From an uncultured Chlamydia sp. (GTDB lineage Bacteria > Chlamydiota > Chlamydiia > Chlamydiales > Simkaniaceae): 64,000 nucleotides of DNA. The stretch covers positions 726,857 to 790,856 of the forward strand of contig CAMGYI010000001.1 of the NCBI GenBank assembly GCA_946127115.1, given 5' to 3'. This document shows positions 28,317 to 36,311 of the stretch, in pieces. Every line of letters starts with the position of its first letter. The stretch's first letter is position 1. The notes under the pieces were generated by a model. That model did not search any database, was not told the origin of the DNA, and saw only the letters and a list, made by a program, of their open reading frames with translations. A program made the translations under genes and the position numbers.

Positions 28317-28667
28317 TTAGTTTGAAAAAGCTTGGAATGCTTCTTGTTCAGTTGGAAAAATCTGGATGATCCTCTCGAACCCTGCCATTTTAATGATTTC
28401 CATTACCTCTTCACTGACAGAACAGAGGTGAAATCCACCCGAGACTCCTTTGAGTTTTTTTGTTGTAGACAAAAGAAGCCGCATTCCAGCACTACTCAAA
28501 TAATTTACCTTGGCAAAATCGATGAGGAGCTTCGTTTTCCCATTTTCTACCTGTTCTACAAGTTTTTTCTCGAGTAAAGGAGCCGACGCAGCATCTAGAC
28601 GCCCTTCAACGCGAATCAGAGTGATCCCCTGGTCCTCTTCAATCTGTATATTTAATCCAACGGTCAT
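28317..28667 (-). CDS. rsbV: anti-sigma-factor antagonist (STAS domain), RsbV-like
   Basis: 116-residue single STAS domain: IQIEEDQGITLIRVEGRLDA, a KLLIDFAKVNYLSSAGMRLLL segment with the conserved Ser pair that is phosphorylated by RsbW-type kinases, and GGFHLCSVSEEV. In chlamydiae such proteins belong to a partner-switching pathway acting on the major sigma factor. The ATG at 28667 gives the family length; a TTG at 28709 would add 14 unrelated residues. It is the first gene before miaA, with a free 220-base upstream region. Confidence 0.93.
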   Translation of the reverse strand: MTVGLNIQIEEDQGITLIRVEGRLDAASAPLLEKKLVEQVENGKTKLLIDFAKVNYLSSAGMRLLLSTTKKLKGVSGGFHLCSVSEEVMEIIKMAGFERIIQIFPTEQEAFQAFSN

Positions 28668-28887
28668 CGAAACAATTCTCTCACTTCCCCCGATGATACC
28701 GAGGCTCAACTATTTTGTAAACAGGTCTTGGGGTATTACCAAAGCTAATGCATTAAAATTTATTGGACATTGGGTCATCCTTCTTTAAGAAACAACCTAA
28801 GGATGAATAGGATGAGAGAAAAAATTTTGGTTCGATAAGTAAGTCCGCTTAATCATTTATAAGAGCTTGGTAAGAGGTGAAATTGAA

Positions 28888-29109
28888 TTAAATTTCGCTC
28901 ACAAGTCTGCCCTCTCTGTAATGCCAAATCAGTTTTCTAACGCGCTTTATCACTCCTTCTATAAAGGCATAGCTTGTAGCTCCATAGAAATGCTTTTTCA
29001 ACCAACCCCAAAACCATTCGAGAAGAAAAACCCCGCAGTTGCACTGCGCAGCTTCAGCATATATAATGCCATGGCATGCAACACTTAAGTAATTCCACCT
29101 TATGATCAT
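28888..29109 (-). pseudogene. IS630-type transposase remnant (3' end)
   Basis: A 73-residue open frame whose core reads EWFWGWLKKHF followed by a helical VIKRVRKLIWHYREGRL tail. This matches the end of IS630-family transposases, where N-P-I-E-x-F-W-x-x-L-K contains the last catalytic Glu. The preceding LPPYSPxLN part is scrambled (CNCGVFLL precedes EWFW), indicating frameshift or decay, and the rest of the enzyme is missing. The surrounding 28668-29238 stretch holds nothing else recognisable. Confidence 0.6.
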
Positions 29110-29238
29110 GAGTTTGATAAGCGCAATAGCTGAACTTCTTGAGTCCTATTCCCTAAAAAATAGCTCAAAACATCACTTCTTATCCACGTGGCAAGCCATG
29201 GGGAAAAAGCAAGTTTTAATACGTTAGCCCTGAGGGTA

Positions 29239-29469
29239 TTACTGAATGATTTCTAGGCGAACTTTACGACCAAGACGCGCTGCAACAGTCACCACAATTT
29301 GCCGAAGCGCTTTAATGGTCTTCCCTTGTCTTCCTACCAGCCTTGCTACATCGTCGTCGTGTACACGAATTTCAACAACAGAATTTTCTAAACCGTCAAA
29401 GATGTCTATTTTTACATCCTCAGGCGTATCAACTAAGTTTCTGATGACATAAGCTACAAATTCTTCCAT
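29239..29469 (-). CDS. khpA: KH-domain RNA-binding protein KhpA
   Basis: 76 residues, a single KH domain. The start EEFVAYVIRNLVDTPEDV, the GxxG loop in RLVGRQGKTIKALRQIV and the end ARLGRKVRLEII match KhpA/YlqC, a small RNA-binding protein acting with KhpB in other bacteria. It is flanked by the IS630 remnant downstream and a divergent gene at 29665. Confidence 0.92.
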   Translation of the reverse strand: MEEFVAYVIRNLVDTPEDVKIDIFDGLENSVVEIRVHDDDVARLVGRQGKTIKALRQIVVTVAARLGRKVRLEIIQ

Positions 29470-29503
29470 GAACCTACCCGGTTTTTTTATGCTTCAAGTT
29501 AAC

Positions 29504-29516
29504 GATAAACGTTATC
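29504..29516. promoter_or_regulatory. short dyad upstream of khpA
   Basis: GATAA-ACG-TTATC, a 5-3-5 inverted repeat, 35 bases before the khpA start in the divergent khpA / 29665 region. It loosely resembles half-sites of Fur-like operators, but the match is too short to claim. Confidence 0.2.
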
Positions 29517-29664
29517 ATTTGTACAACTTTTAAGCAATTGAAATCCAAAAATTCTTCATATCCAAAATATGACATTATGCGCTTATTATTAATGAGTTAA
29601 AATTGGTTTTTTTTTTGAAGAAATATAGTGAAGACTTAAGGTAGAATAAACTCAAGGGGGACCC

Positions 29665-30234
29665 ATGGTTGATAACCACCCAATCCCAGATTCTGAGATG
29701 CCTGGAACAACACCAAAGGCAAGCGTTTCAAATGCTCAGAATGAAGCGTTTGGAGATAAGGCCGAAGCCTTTTATTCCTGGTATCAGTCAATCCGTCAGC
29801 TAAATTCTCCAACTGAGGGGTATCACGGCCTGCAATACATCATGAATATATCTGAGAAAAGAACTGCAACTAAAGAGGAAGGGACTATTGCTGCCGAAAA
29901 ACTCAGTCAATTGACGGAAGAGATCGATGGAGGAAATCAAACCCTAGACAAAATTCCTCACGAGGTGGAAAAGATCGTCGACAGCCTCACTAACCACAAT
30001 GCAAAGAGCCGAGTCGTGATGCAAGCAACTAAGATCCAAATCTCTGTCAATCTTTCTGAATCCGATACATCTGAAGAAGTCCATCAGATGATAAACTCTC
30101 TTCTAGGAAGAGTCACAAAAGAAATGCCAAATATTAAGGCTGAAGAAATTAGCCGTATCCTCCAAGACGCTATCGACCATTCAGAATGGATCTCTAAAAT
30201 TCTTCGACAGAAGGTTCTGTCACTGTTGAAGTAA
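29665..30234 (+). CDS. hypothetical protein, 189 residues
   Basis: Not recognised. It has a good ribosome-binding site (AAGGGGG, 5 bases before the ATG). The product is acidic, hydrophilic and helical without a signal peptide or membrane segment. The N-terminal 30 residues are polar, with Pro/Ser/Thr/Asn (NHPIPDSEMPGTTPKAS), a composition common in type III substrates. The middle part (DKAEAFYSWYQSIRQLNSPTEGYHGLQYI, in pieces) looks folded. It is the only plus-strand gene inside a long minus-strand block. Its 3' end overlaps ftsQ by 41 bases tail-to-tail, so transcripts of the two could interfere. Confidence 0.72.
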   Translation: MVDNHPIPDSEMPGTTPKASVSNAQNEAFGDKAEAFYSWYQSIRQLNSPTEGYHGLQYIMNISEKRTATKEEGTIAAEKLSQLTEEIDGGNQTLDKIPHEVEKIVDSLTNHNAKSRVVMQATKIQISVNLSESDTSEEVHQMINSLLGRVTKEMPNIKAEEISRILQDAIDHSEWISKILRQKVLSLLK

Positions 30235-30919
30235 TATAAGCAAAACTAGGAACACGAAGATCAATAATAAAAGAGTCGTTCCCTATTTTCGTGCGGATTT
30301 TCTGATAGTTAGCAATCTCCTCGATATAACGTTTGGGAGTAAGCCTGAGGAGATGGGGGCCAAGCGCGATCACTATTTCCCGCTTACCTAGCGACTGTTC
30401 TAAACAGTTTGAGACGTCAATTACTGTAGCTTCGTCCTCAAATAACTCGAGAAGATGCGTGGCAATTTCTCTCTTCTCTTCGAAATACCCTTCCCCTAAA
30501 TAGAGAATTGGAAGACGTTTAGGGGTATAGTAAGGGGTCAAGGGGAACTTAACACCATGTTTATCAAGAGCAAGGTTTTTAACATCGCCGAGGATGAACT
30601 GTGGGGTCCTCAAGGTATAGTCAATGTAGAGTGTCTCAGGATTAAGGAAAGAAACAGTTGCCTTTTTAATGCAAGGGTTTTCCAGCAAAATCTTTTCAGC
30701 CTCTTCTATCGTAATCGATCGAGAATGGTCTACAGATAGGTTGAGAAGCTCTGCTAAGTAGTCGGTTTTTAAGGCGTCTTTTAAGGGGCCTGTCTGAGCA
30801 ATGGCCTTGATCGGAACAGAAGAGAATTTCTGCCGCTCAAAGTAAGAGAAGGCAGCATAGATGCCAAAGGTCAAAAAAAGAGCAAAACAAACAAGAAGGG
30901 AGGGTTTGAGAAATTTCAT
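30194..30919 (-). CDS. ftsQ: cell division protein FtsQ/DivIB-like
   Basis: 241 residues with one N-terminal membrane anchor (SLLVCFALFLTFGIYAAFSYF) and an extracytoplasmic part. A POTRA-like segment (LLNLSVDHSRSITIEEAEKILLENPCIKKATVSFLNPETLYIDY, in pieces) includes the L-x-x-N-P-x-I-x-x-A-x-V pattern of FtsQ/DivIB. It follows murC with an ATGA overlap, the usual FtsQ position. C. trachomatis CT764 occupies the same place. Sequence conservation of FtsQ is low, so the call leans on topology and context. Confidence 0.82.
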   Translation of the reverse strand: MKFLKPSLLVCFALFLTFGIYAAFSYFERQKFSSVPIKAIAQTGPLKDALKTDYLAELLNLSVDHSRSITIEEAEKILLENPCIKKATVSFLNPETLYIDYTLRTPQFILGDVKNLALDKHGVKFPLTPYYTPKRLPILYLGEGYFEEKREIATHLLELFEDEATVIDVSNCLEQSLGKREIVIALGPHLLRLTPKRYIEEIANYQKIRTKIGNDSFIIDLRVPSFAYITSTVTEPSVEEF

Positions 30920-32223
30920 GAGAGCGCCTTGATAATCTGAGGCCCAATGGCTGTAATATCGCCTGCACCTATCGTAATAAGAACATCCCCGGGAATCAAA
31001 AGTTTTGGCAAGTAGGTTAAAAGCTTGTCTTTGTCTAGAAAGAGAGTATGGTCTCCTCTCATCTCCCGTGCAAGGTTTCTTCCGCTGACACCAGGAATGC
31101 GTTTTTCTCCTGCAGGATAAAGATTGGTGATGATTGTAAGATCAGCTTTTTCAAATGCCTTTGTAAACTCAGAAAGGAGATCACATGTTCTTGTATATCT
31201 GTGGGGCTGAAAAAGAGCAATAAGGCGTCTTTTCCCCATCCCTTTTTTCATGCTTGTTAAAAGAACTTTGATTTCAGTCGGATGGTGTGCATAATCATCA
31301 TAGATTGCAATCCGTCCCACCTCTCCAATCTTTTCCTGCCGCCGTTTGACACCCTTAAAAGTTTTGAAAGCACTTCGAATGTCATCTTCGTTAAGACCGA
31401 GCTTCAGAGCCATTCCAAACACAACAAGGGCATTGAGAGCGAGAGTCTCACCCATTACAGGAAACTCCACATCGAAATAAGCTTTGCCCTCAAACTCTGC
31501 AGAAAAAAAGGTAGATACACTATTTTGCTTGCATGCGGTAAATTTTAGCTTTCCCTCCTTTCCGTAGGAAATTCCTGGAGGAGAGAGTTTTGCAAGAATA
31601 GGATCATCGCTGCACCAAAATAAAAGATTGGGGTTTTTCACTCTGGAAATAAAAGTTTGAAACCCCTTTAAGAGTTTTTTCTCGGTTTTCCAGTATTCGA
31701 GATGTTCTTTTTCGATATTGGTAATAATGGCTCCTTCCCCTTCGTAATTGAGGAAACTCCCATCACTCTCGTCTGCTTCTAGCACAAAGTACTCTCCTTC
31801 CTCATATCCTCCATTTTTTTGGAAATTTTGGAGACCCCCCCCTACAGCATATGTAAGACGCTCTCCTGCAGATATTAATGTCCAAGCCAAGAGAGCAGAG
31901 GTACTTGTTTTCCCGTGGGTTCCAGCAACTAAAAGTCCCTTCTTGCCTTTGAGAAGAATTCTTACGAGTTCTGAGCGATGGATTACAAGAAGGTTACGCT
32001 TTTTGGCTTCGATAAAAAGGGGGTTATCTCGCGCAATTGCTGAGCTATATACAATGGTTCCTTCCTTCGGCAGCGATTCTGTGACTTCAATCCCCTTCTC
32101 ACTCAAATGAGGAAGCGCTTTTAAATCAGAGCCCGAAACACGATCCCCCCTCTCAATTAAAAGATGAGCGAGGGCACTCATCCCAATCCCCCCTACACCT
32201 AACAAATGAAATCGTTTCGTCAT
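30916..32223 (-). CDS. murC: UDP-N-acetylmuramate--L-alanine ligase
   Basis: Adds L-Ala to UDP-MurNAc, the first peptide step of peptidoglycan precursor synthesis. 435 residues: N-terminal FHLLGVGGIGMSALAHLL, the ATP loop VAGTHGKTSTSALLAW, EADESDGSF, ITNIEKEHLEYW, DDYAHHPTEI and FQPHRYTRT. The start at 32223 overlaps the murG stop as ATGA; a frame extension to 32247 is less likely. The protein ends after the MurC ligase fold; there is no C-terminal Ddl domain, unlike the MurC-Ddl fusion of C. trachomatis. Confidence 0.97.
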   Translation of the reverse strand: MTKRFHLLGVGGIGMSALAHLLIERGDRVSGSDLKALPHLSEKGIEVTESLPKEGTIVYSSAIARDNPLFIEAKKRNLLVIHRSELVRILLKGKKGLLVAGTHGKTSTSALLAWTLISAGERLTYAVGGGLQNFQKNGGYEEGEYFVLEADESDGSFLNYEGEGAIITNIEKEHLEYWKTEKKLLKGFQTFISRVKNPNLLFWCSDDPILAKLSPPGISYGKEGKLKFTACKQNSVSTFFSAEFEGKAYFDVEFPVMGETLALNALVVFGMALKLGLNEDDIRSAFKTFKGVKRRQEKIGEVGRIAIYDDYAHHPTEIKVLLTSMKKGMGKRRLIALFQPHRYTRTCDLLSEFTKAFEKADLTIITNLYPAGEKRIPGVSGRNLAREMRGDHTLFLDKDKLLTYLPKLLIPGDVLITIGAGDITAIGPQIIKALS

Positions 32224-33329
32224 AAGGATTCTAATACTACTGAACAAAGATCTTGCTTACTTTCTTCTTCTTTATAAGCGCGAAGATTTTTCCGCATCTC
32301 TTTAAGTTTTTCATGCTCATTTTTCATGAGTCCTAAGATATTGGAAGCTAAAATATCTCCTTTTAGCCCTTTTTCTTCGAGCAAAATGGACCCTTTAACT
32401 TCATCAGTAACAAATGCTGCATTTTTCTGTTGATGGTTCTCTGTCCCATAAGGATAGGGAATCAGAATGCTGGGAACTAAAAACTCGATGAATTCGGCAA
32501 GGGTTGCCGCTCCTGAGCGCGAGATACTAAGATCTGCAGCAGTCCATGCATACCCCATCTTCTCCTCGAAAATTTTAATACATGCAGGAACGTTCATCTT
32601 TACATAGTCATCACGGAGCTTCTCTCCCCGTTTTTCATCCCCCACAATATGGATTACTTGAAAGTCTATTTCTTCCGCTACAAGTCGCTGCACTGCTTCA
32701 CAAAAGAACCGGTTCAGTGCCTGCGCACCTTGCGATCCTCCAAAGACAAGAAGAGTGAATTTCTCTCCTTCAAGACCATAGTAAGCCCGAGCCTCTTTGC
32801 AAGTAATCTCTCTTTTCTTTATGAGTGGCATCTGTACACAAACACTCTTTGAATGGAGGCATTCACGAGCATGGGAAAATTGAATCGCTGAAGTCTTTGC
32901 CCATTTAGAGCAGTACCGATTCACCTTTCCTGGGAGCACATTACTCTCAAAGATCACAATAGGAACTTTTCTAAGTTTTGCTGCTAAAATAGCTGGGAAA
33001 GCGTGAAAACTTCCAAAACTCACAATAACATCGGGGGTTTTTTTCAAAAAAAAGTTGAAACACTTCAAAGTCCCTTGCAAAAGCTTCAGCAATGCCTTTA
33101 AAACTTTTAAAGGATGTTTCTTAAAGGGAGTATCACTTTTGATGTCAAGATAGGGGAAAACACCTTTGGTGAAGTAGTGGTTGTGCTTGAGCCCAGCACC
33201 CACAAAAATAATCGTCATATCGGGATGTTTTTCAAGCAGTTCGTGAGCAAGTGCCTGCGCAGGAAAAAGATGCCCCCCGGTTCCCCCGGCAGCAATCATT
33301 ACATTTAGGTGGCCTGTAGTTTCTTCCAA
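32220..33329 (-). CDS. murG: UDP-GlcNAc--lipid I N-acetylglucosaminyltransferase
   Basis: Makes lipid II on the inner face of the cytoplasmic membrane. 369 residues with the MurG G-loop AAGGTGGHLFPAQALA, the second G-loop FGGSQGAQALNRFF, and SRSGAATLAEF with PYPYGTENHQ in the UDP-GlcNAc site. The TTG at 33329 is preferred: an AAGGA lies 6-7 bases before it and it completes the first beta strand (HLNVMIAAGG), whereas the ATG at 33299 has no ribosome-binding site and would cut that strand. It overlaps the ftsW end by 25 bases. Confidence 0.95.
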   Translation of the reverse strand: MEETTGHLNVMIAAGGTGGHLFPAQALAHELLEKHPDMTIIFVGAGLKHNHYFTKGVFPYLDIKSDTPFKKHPLKVLKALLKLLQGTLKCFNFFLKKTPDVIVSFGSFHAFPAILAAKLRKVPIVIFESNVLPGKVNRYCSKWAKTSAIQFSHARECLHSKSVCVQMPLIKKREITCKEARAYYGLEGEKFTLLVFGGSQGAQALNRFFCEAVQRLVAEEIDFQVIHIVGDEKRGEKLRDDYVKMNVPACIKIFEEKMGYAWTAADLSISRSGAATLAEFIEFLVPSILIPYPYGTENHQQKNAAFVTDEVKGSILLEEKGLKGDILASNILGLMKNEHEKLKEMRKNLRAYKEEESKQDLCSVVLESL

Positions 33330-34417
33330 TTGGGTTCCTTTTTATTGTGTGTACTCATAACAAGAGCAATCGCAATACAATTCGCTAGAAGAGATGATCC
33401 TCCCTGACTAAAAAAGGGAAGATTGGTCCCTTTACTGGGAAGTAGTCCTGAGACAACCCCCAAATTTAGAAATGCTTGAAAAGAGATCAAAAAGGTGATG
33501 ACACTAGCAACATAAAAACCTCCTCTTGTCCCCGCTTTCATAGCAATATGGAAACCACTATACGCAATGAACAGATAAAGGAGTACTAAAAAAAGAATAC
33601 CAATAAAACCAAGTTCTTCAGCATAAATTGCCGCAATATAATCACTACGCGCTTCAGGAAGGTAATTAAGTTTTTGCAGACTTTCACCAACTCCTCGACC
33701 AAAAAGTTCTCCCGACCCTGTAGCAATCTTTGCTTGATAAGGTTGGTGTCCTTTCCCTAGTAAATCGGATTCTGGGTGGAGATAGACTTGTATCCTATGT
33801 TTTACATGGGGCATCTGCAGTGCTGCCACCGTTCCAAGTCCTCCTAAAAAAAGAATGGGAAGAAACCAGTAAAGCCACCTTAAGCGGCAAAGAAAAAAAA
33901 GCGCCATCAAAGTGGCCATAATAATGGCAACGGTTCCATTATCTGGTTCTATCAAGATCAAAAAGAGTGGGACAGCAAATCGCAGAATAATCAAGTAAAA
34001 TCGTTTCCACATCATGCCCATGTTCTCCTCTTTTATATAGAGGTGGATAAAATATAGAGGGGCAACAACTTTCATAAATTCTGAAGGTTGGAAAGAGAAC
34101 GGACCAAAGAAAATCCATCGATTGGCGCCATTGAGGACCCGACCAATTCCGGGAATAAAGACGAGTACCAAACAAACTGTGAGTCCATAAAAAAGATAAG
34201 GAGAAAAATTGAGAAGCTTCCGGTATCCAAAAAAGAATGTTAAAAGAGCCAAAATGATCCCTAGGCAACCATACACGAGCTGCTTAATCAAAGCATGATG
34301 AGTGCTCCTATTCAAGCTTCGATCGATCACTTCTGCTGAGGAGGTGTCGAATACCATCAAGATACCAATGGCAAATAGAATTGTTGTAAACGACAAAAGG
34401 AAATAAACGCTTTTCAT
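33305..34417 (-). CDS. ftsW: SEDS-family glycosyltransferase FtsW
   Basis: Multi-pass membrane protein (370 residues, around ten hydrophobic segments) that polymerises lipid II into glycan at the division site with a class B PBP. Family marks are GANRWIFFGPFSFQPSEFMKV, LIEPDNGTVAIIMATLM with the catalytic Asp region, HPESDLLGKGHQPYQAKIATGSGELFGRG (in pieces), and the C-terminal SKGTNLPFFSQGGSSLLAN. FtsW is assigned over RodA from its position between murG and murD. Confidence 0.94.
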   Translation of the reverse strand: MKSVYFLLSFTTILFAIGILMVFDTSSAEVIDRSLNRSTHHALIKQLVYGCLGIILALLTFFFGYRKLLNFSPYLFYGLTVCLVLVFIPGIGRVLNGANRWIFFGPFSFQPSEFMKVVAPLYFIHLYIKEENMGMMWKRFYLIILRFAVPLFLILIEPDNGTVAIIMATLMALFFLCRLRWLYWFLPILFLGGLGTVAALQMPHVKHRIQVYLHPESDLLGKGHQPYQAKIATGSGELFGRGVGESLQKLNYLPEARSDYIAAIYAEELGFIGILFLVLLYLFIAYSGFHIAMKAGTRGGFYVASVITFLISFQAFLNLGVVSGLLPSKGTNLPFFSQGGSSLLANCIAIALVMSTHNKKEPNWKKLQAT

Positions 34418-34524
34418 ACTTGTATGGGAGACCTACATCATCTATATCAAAATGCATTCAAAAATTAGCTTTGGGAAACGCGCAAACTGTCGAAAATCCA
34501 ATTTTTGAGTTTATTTTGTTATAT

Positions 34525-35160
34525 CTATTTAATTCTTAATCGATCACCGGGACGCAACCGTTTTGCCTTTTCCTCATCCATATTGTTTAGTCGAAGAAGT
34601 TCATCCACCTGTATTCCGTTTTTCTGGGCAATGGTCCAAGGGTTATCTCCCCCTTTCACGACATAAAATTTCCCATCTTCCTTCTTTGTAACAACCTCTT
34701 TTTTTGGGGCTTTTTTTTCAGGAAGTCTCAGCTCCTGTCCAATTTGGAGACGGGAGTTAGAAAGACTATTGAGCTTCATAATTGCATCAACACTTATTCC
34801 ATGTGAGCGAGCAATTTTCTCGAGAACGTCTCCCTTCTCGACAGTGACAACCCGCGGTGGGCTAGAGATGAGAGCTTTTGTCTCTGCTTTAGGTGTGGGA
34901 GTCAACACTGGAGGGGGAAGAGCCTCTTCCTTTTTTTCCTCTATTTTCGCCATGGCTGTGTACTGACTAATAACCTGATCGATTTGGTCTCCTATTTGTT
35001 TAGCAGGAGGAGCTATGGCAGCAATTTCAGTCTGATAAGCTTCTTTAGGCGAAAGAACAAGATCGTTCCCCTGCTCTTTCTTTAGAAAGCCGATAAAGAG
35101 GGTCACAAGGAGCCCTGCATTGATCAACACAGCTACGATAATAATATCTCTTCGATTCAT
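34525..35160 (-). CDS. membrane-anchored protein with two LysM domains (NlpD-like by position)
   Basis: 211 residues. An uncleaved N-terminal membrane segment (IIIVAVLINAGLLVTLFIGFL) is followed by a Pro/Ala/Lys linker and two LysM peptidoglycan-binding modules: VVTVEKGDVLEKIARSHGIS...QIGQELRLPEK and YVVKGGDNPWTIAQKNGIQ...RPGDRLRIK. No M23 or amidase domain is present. It occupies the place of C. trachomatis nlpD (CT759), between murD and ftsW. It likely tethers the envelope or assists a hydrolase at the division site, which is inference. Confidence 0.9.
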   Translation of the reverse strand: MNRRDIIIVAVLINAGLLVTLFIGFLKKEQGNDLVLSPKEAYQTEIAAIAPPAKQIGDQIDQVISQYTAMAKIEEKKEEALPPPVLTPTPKAETKALISSPPRVVTVEKGDVLEKIARSHGISVDAIMKLNSLSNSRLQIGQELRLPEKKAPKKEVVTKKEDGKFYVVKGGDNPWTIAQKNGIQVDELLRLNNMDEEKAKRLRPGDRLRIK

Positions 35161-35162
35161 CC

Positions 35163-36311
35163 TTACTTCCTAACCTCTTTGATAATCTCTTTAAACATCT
35201 CGCCCCTCTCTTCATAGTCCTTAAACTGGTCAAAGCTTGCGCACCCCGGGGAAAGAAGAACGGTGTCTCCAGCATAGGCTGCATGTCTTGCTTTATCCAC
35301 AGCAGCGCGCAAGTTTTTGCAGTGCAGTGTCGGAATAGTGCCTCCTAATTCCTTCTCAATCTGCAAAGCGGTTTCCCCTATCGCAAAGATCCCCTTAACT
35401 TTTTGTGTAAATGGCTTTTTCCATTTTTCAAAAGAGTCTCCTTTACTTTGGCCACCAGCGATCAAAAAGAGAGAGCCTTCAATCTGATTAACACCATATA
35501 TTACTGACTCAATATTTGTCCCTTTGCTATCGTTAATAAAGGTGATTCCCTTAACCATGTCAACAATTTCCATTCGGTGGGGAGGCTTATTAAATGTGAT
35601 TAATGCAGCATTAAAGTCCTTCCATGTAACATCAAAGATTTTACAAATCTGCCACGCCGCACAAACAGCATAGGGTCCAATCAATTTCCAGTATCTCTTG
35701 TTCTTAGTTAGTTGTAAATACGAATCCCTTTCTTCGATAAAGGTTCCTCCCTCTCTAATAAGCTCCTTTAATCGAAGCTTAACTTCTCTATAAGCCTCAA
35801 AAGATGGATACCGATCCAGATGATCAGGAGTAATGTTTGTGATCAGCCCCACCTCGAACGCTACAGTTTCCAATGTCTCCAACTGGTATGAACTGAGTTC
35901 AACAACTAGGATCTCTTTTGGGTCAGGAGCACAAGCATATTCTGCTAGGCTAGCCCCAACATTCCCAAGAGCTCTCGCAGAAATCCCTAATGCATTCAAA
36001 ATATGTGTTACTAGCAGAGTCACAGTCGTTTTGCCGTTTGTTCCCGTAATTCCCACCATTTTGTTCTTCAAGACCCGAATCGCAAGCTCAGCTTCTCCTA
36101 CGACATTTCCCTTCGCCTGCGGGTGACTCTGAGGAATTCCTGAAGATAGAACGACTAAATCAGCCTCTATCTCTTTATCTTCAAGGCAAACAGTAACCCT
36201 CTCCATTTTTTGAGGGATACGATCAACTGCATAGACATCATATCCTTGCTTCAATAGAAGCTTTGCAGCTCCTCTTCCACTTTTTCCAAGTCCTATGACA
36301 AGTGCTTTCAT
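35163..36311 (-). CDS. murD: UDP-N-acetylmuramoylalanine--D-glutamate ligase
   Basis: Adds D-Glu to UDP-MurNAc-L-Ala. 382 residues with VIGLGKSGRGAAKLL, the ATP loop GITGTNGKTTVTLL, ELSSYQLETLE, ITNITPDHLDRY, HRMEIVD, NDSKGTNIESV and LLSPGCASFDQFKDYEERG. It is about 30-60 residues shorter than most MurD proteins, mainly through a compact N-terminal domain and a short central region, but all catalytic blocks are present. The start overlaps the mraY stop as ATGA. The second gene of the murF-mraY-murD run lies immediately upstream. Confidence 0.96.
   Translation of the reverse strand: MKALVIGLGKSGRGAAKLLLKQGYDVYAVDRIPQKMERVTVCLEDKEIEADLVVLSSGIPQSHPQAKGNVVGEAELAIRVLKNKMVGITGTNGKTTVTLLVTHILNALGISARALGNVGASLAEYACAPDPKEILVVELSSYQLETLETVAFEVGLITNITPDHLDRYPSFEAYREVKLRLKELIREGGTFIEERDSYLQLTKNKRYWKLIGPYAVCAAWQICKIFDVTWKDFNAALITFNKPPHRMEIVDMVKGITFINDSKGTNIESVIYGVNQIEGSLFLIAGGQSKGDSFEKWKKPFTQKVKGIFAIGETALQIEKELGGTIPTLHCKNLRAAVDKARHAAYAGDTVLLSPGCASFDQFKDYEERGEMFKEIIKEVRK

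Noticed and set aside
28867-29088. Plus-strand 73-residue ORF opposite the IS630 remnant
   Set aside because: The minus strand carries recognisable transposase residues; the plus frame does not read like a protein.
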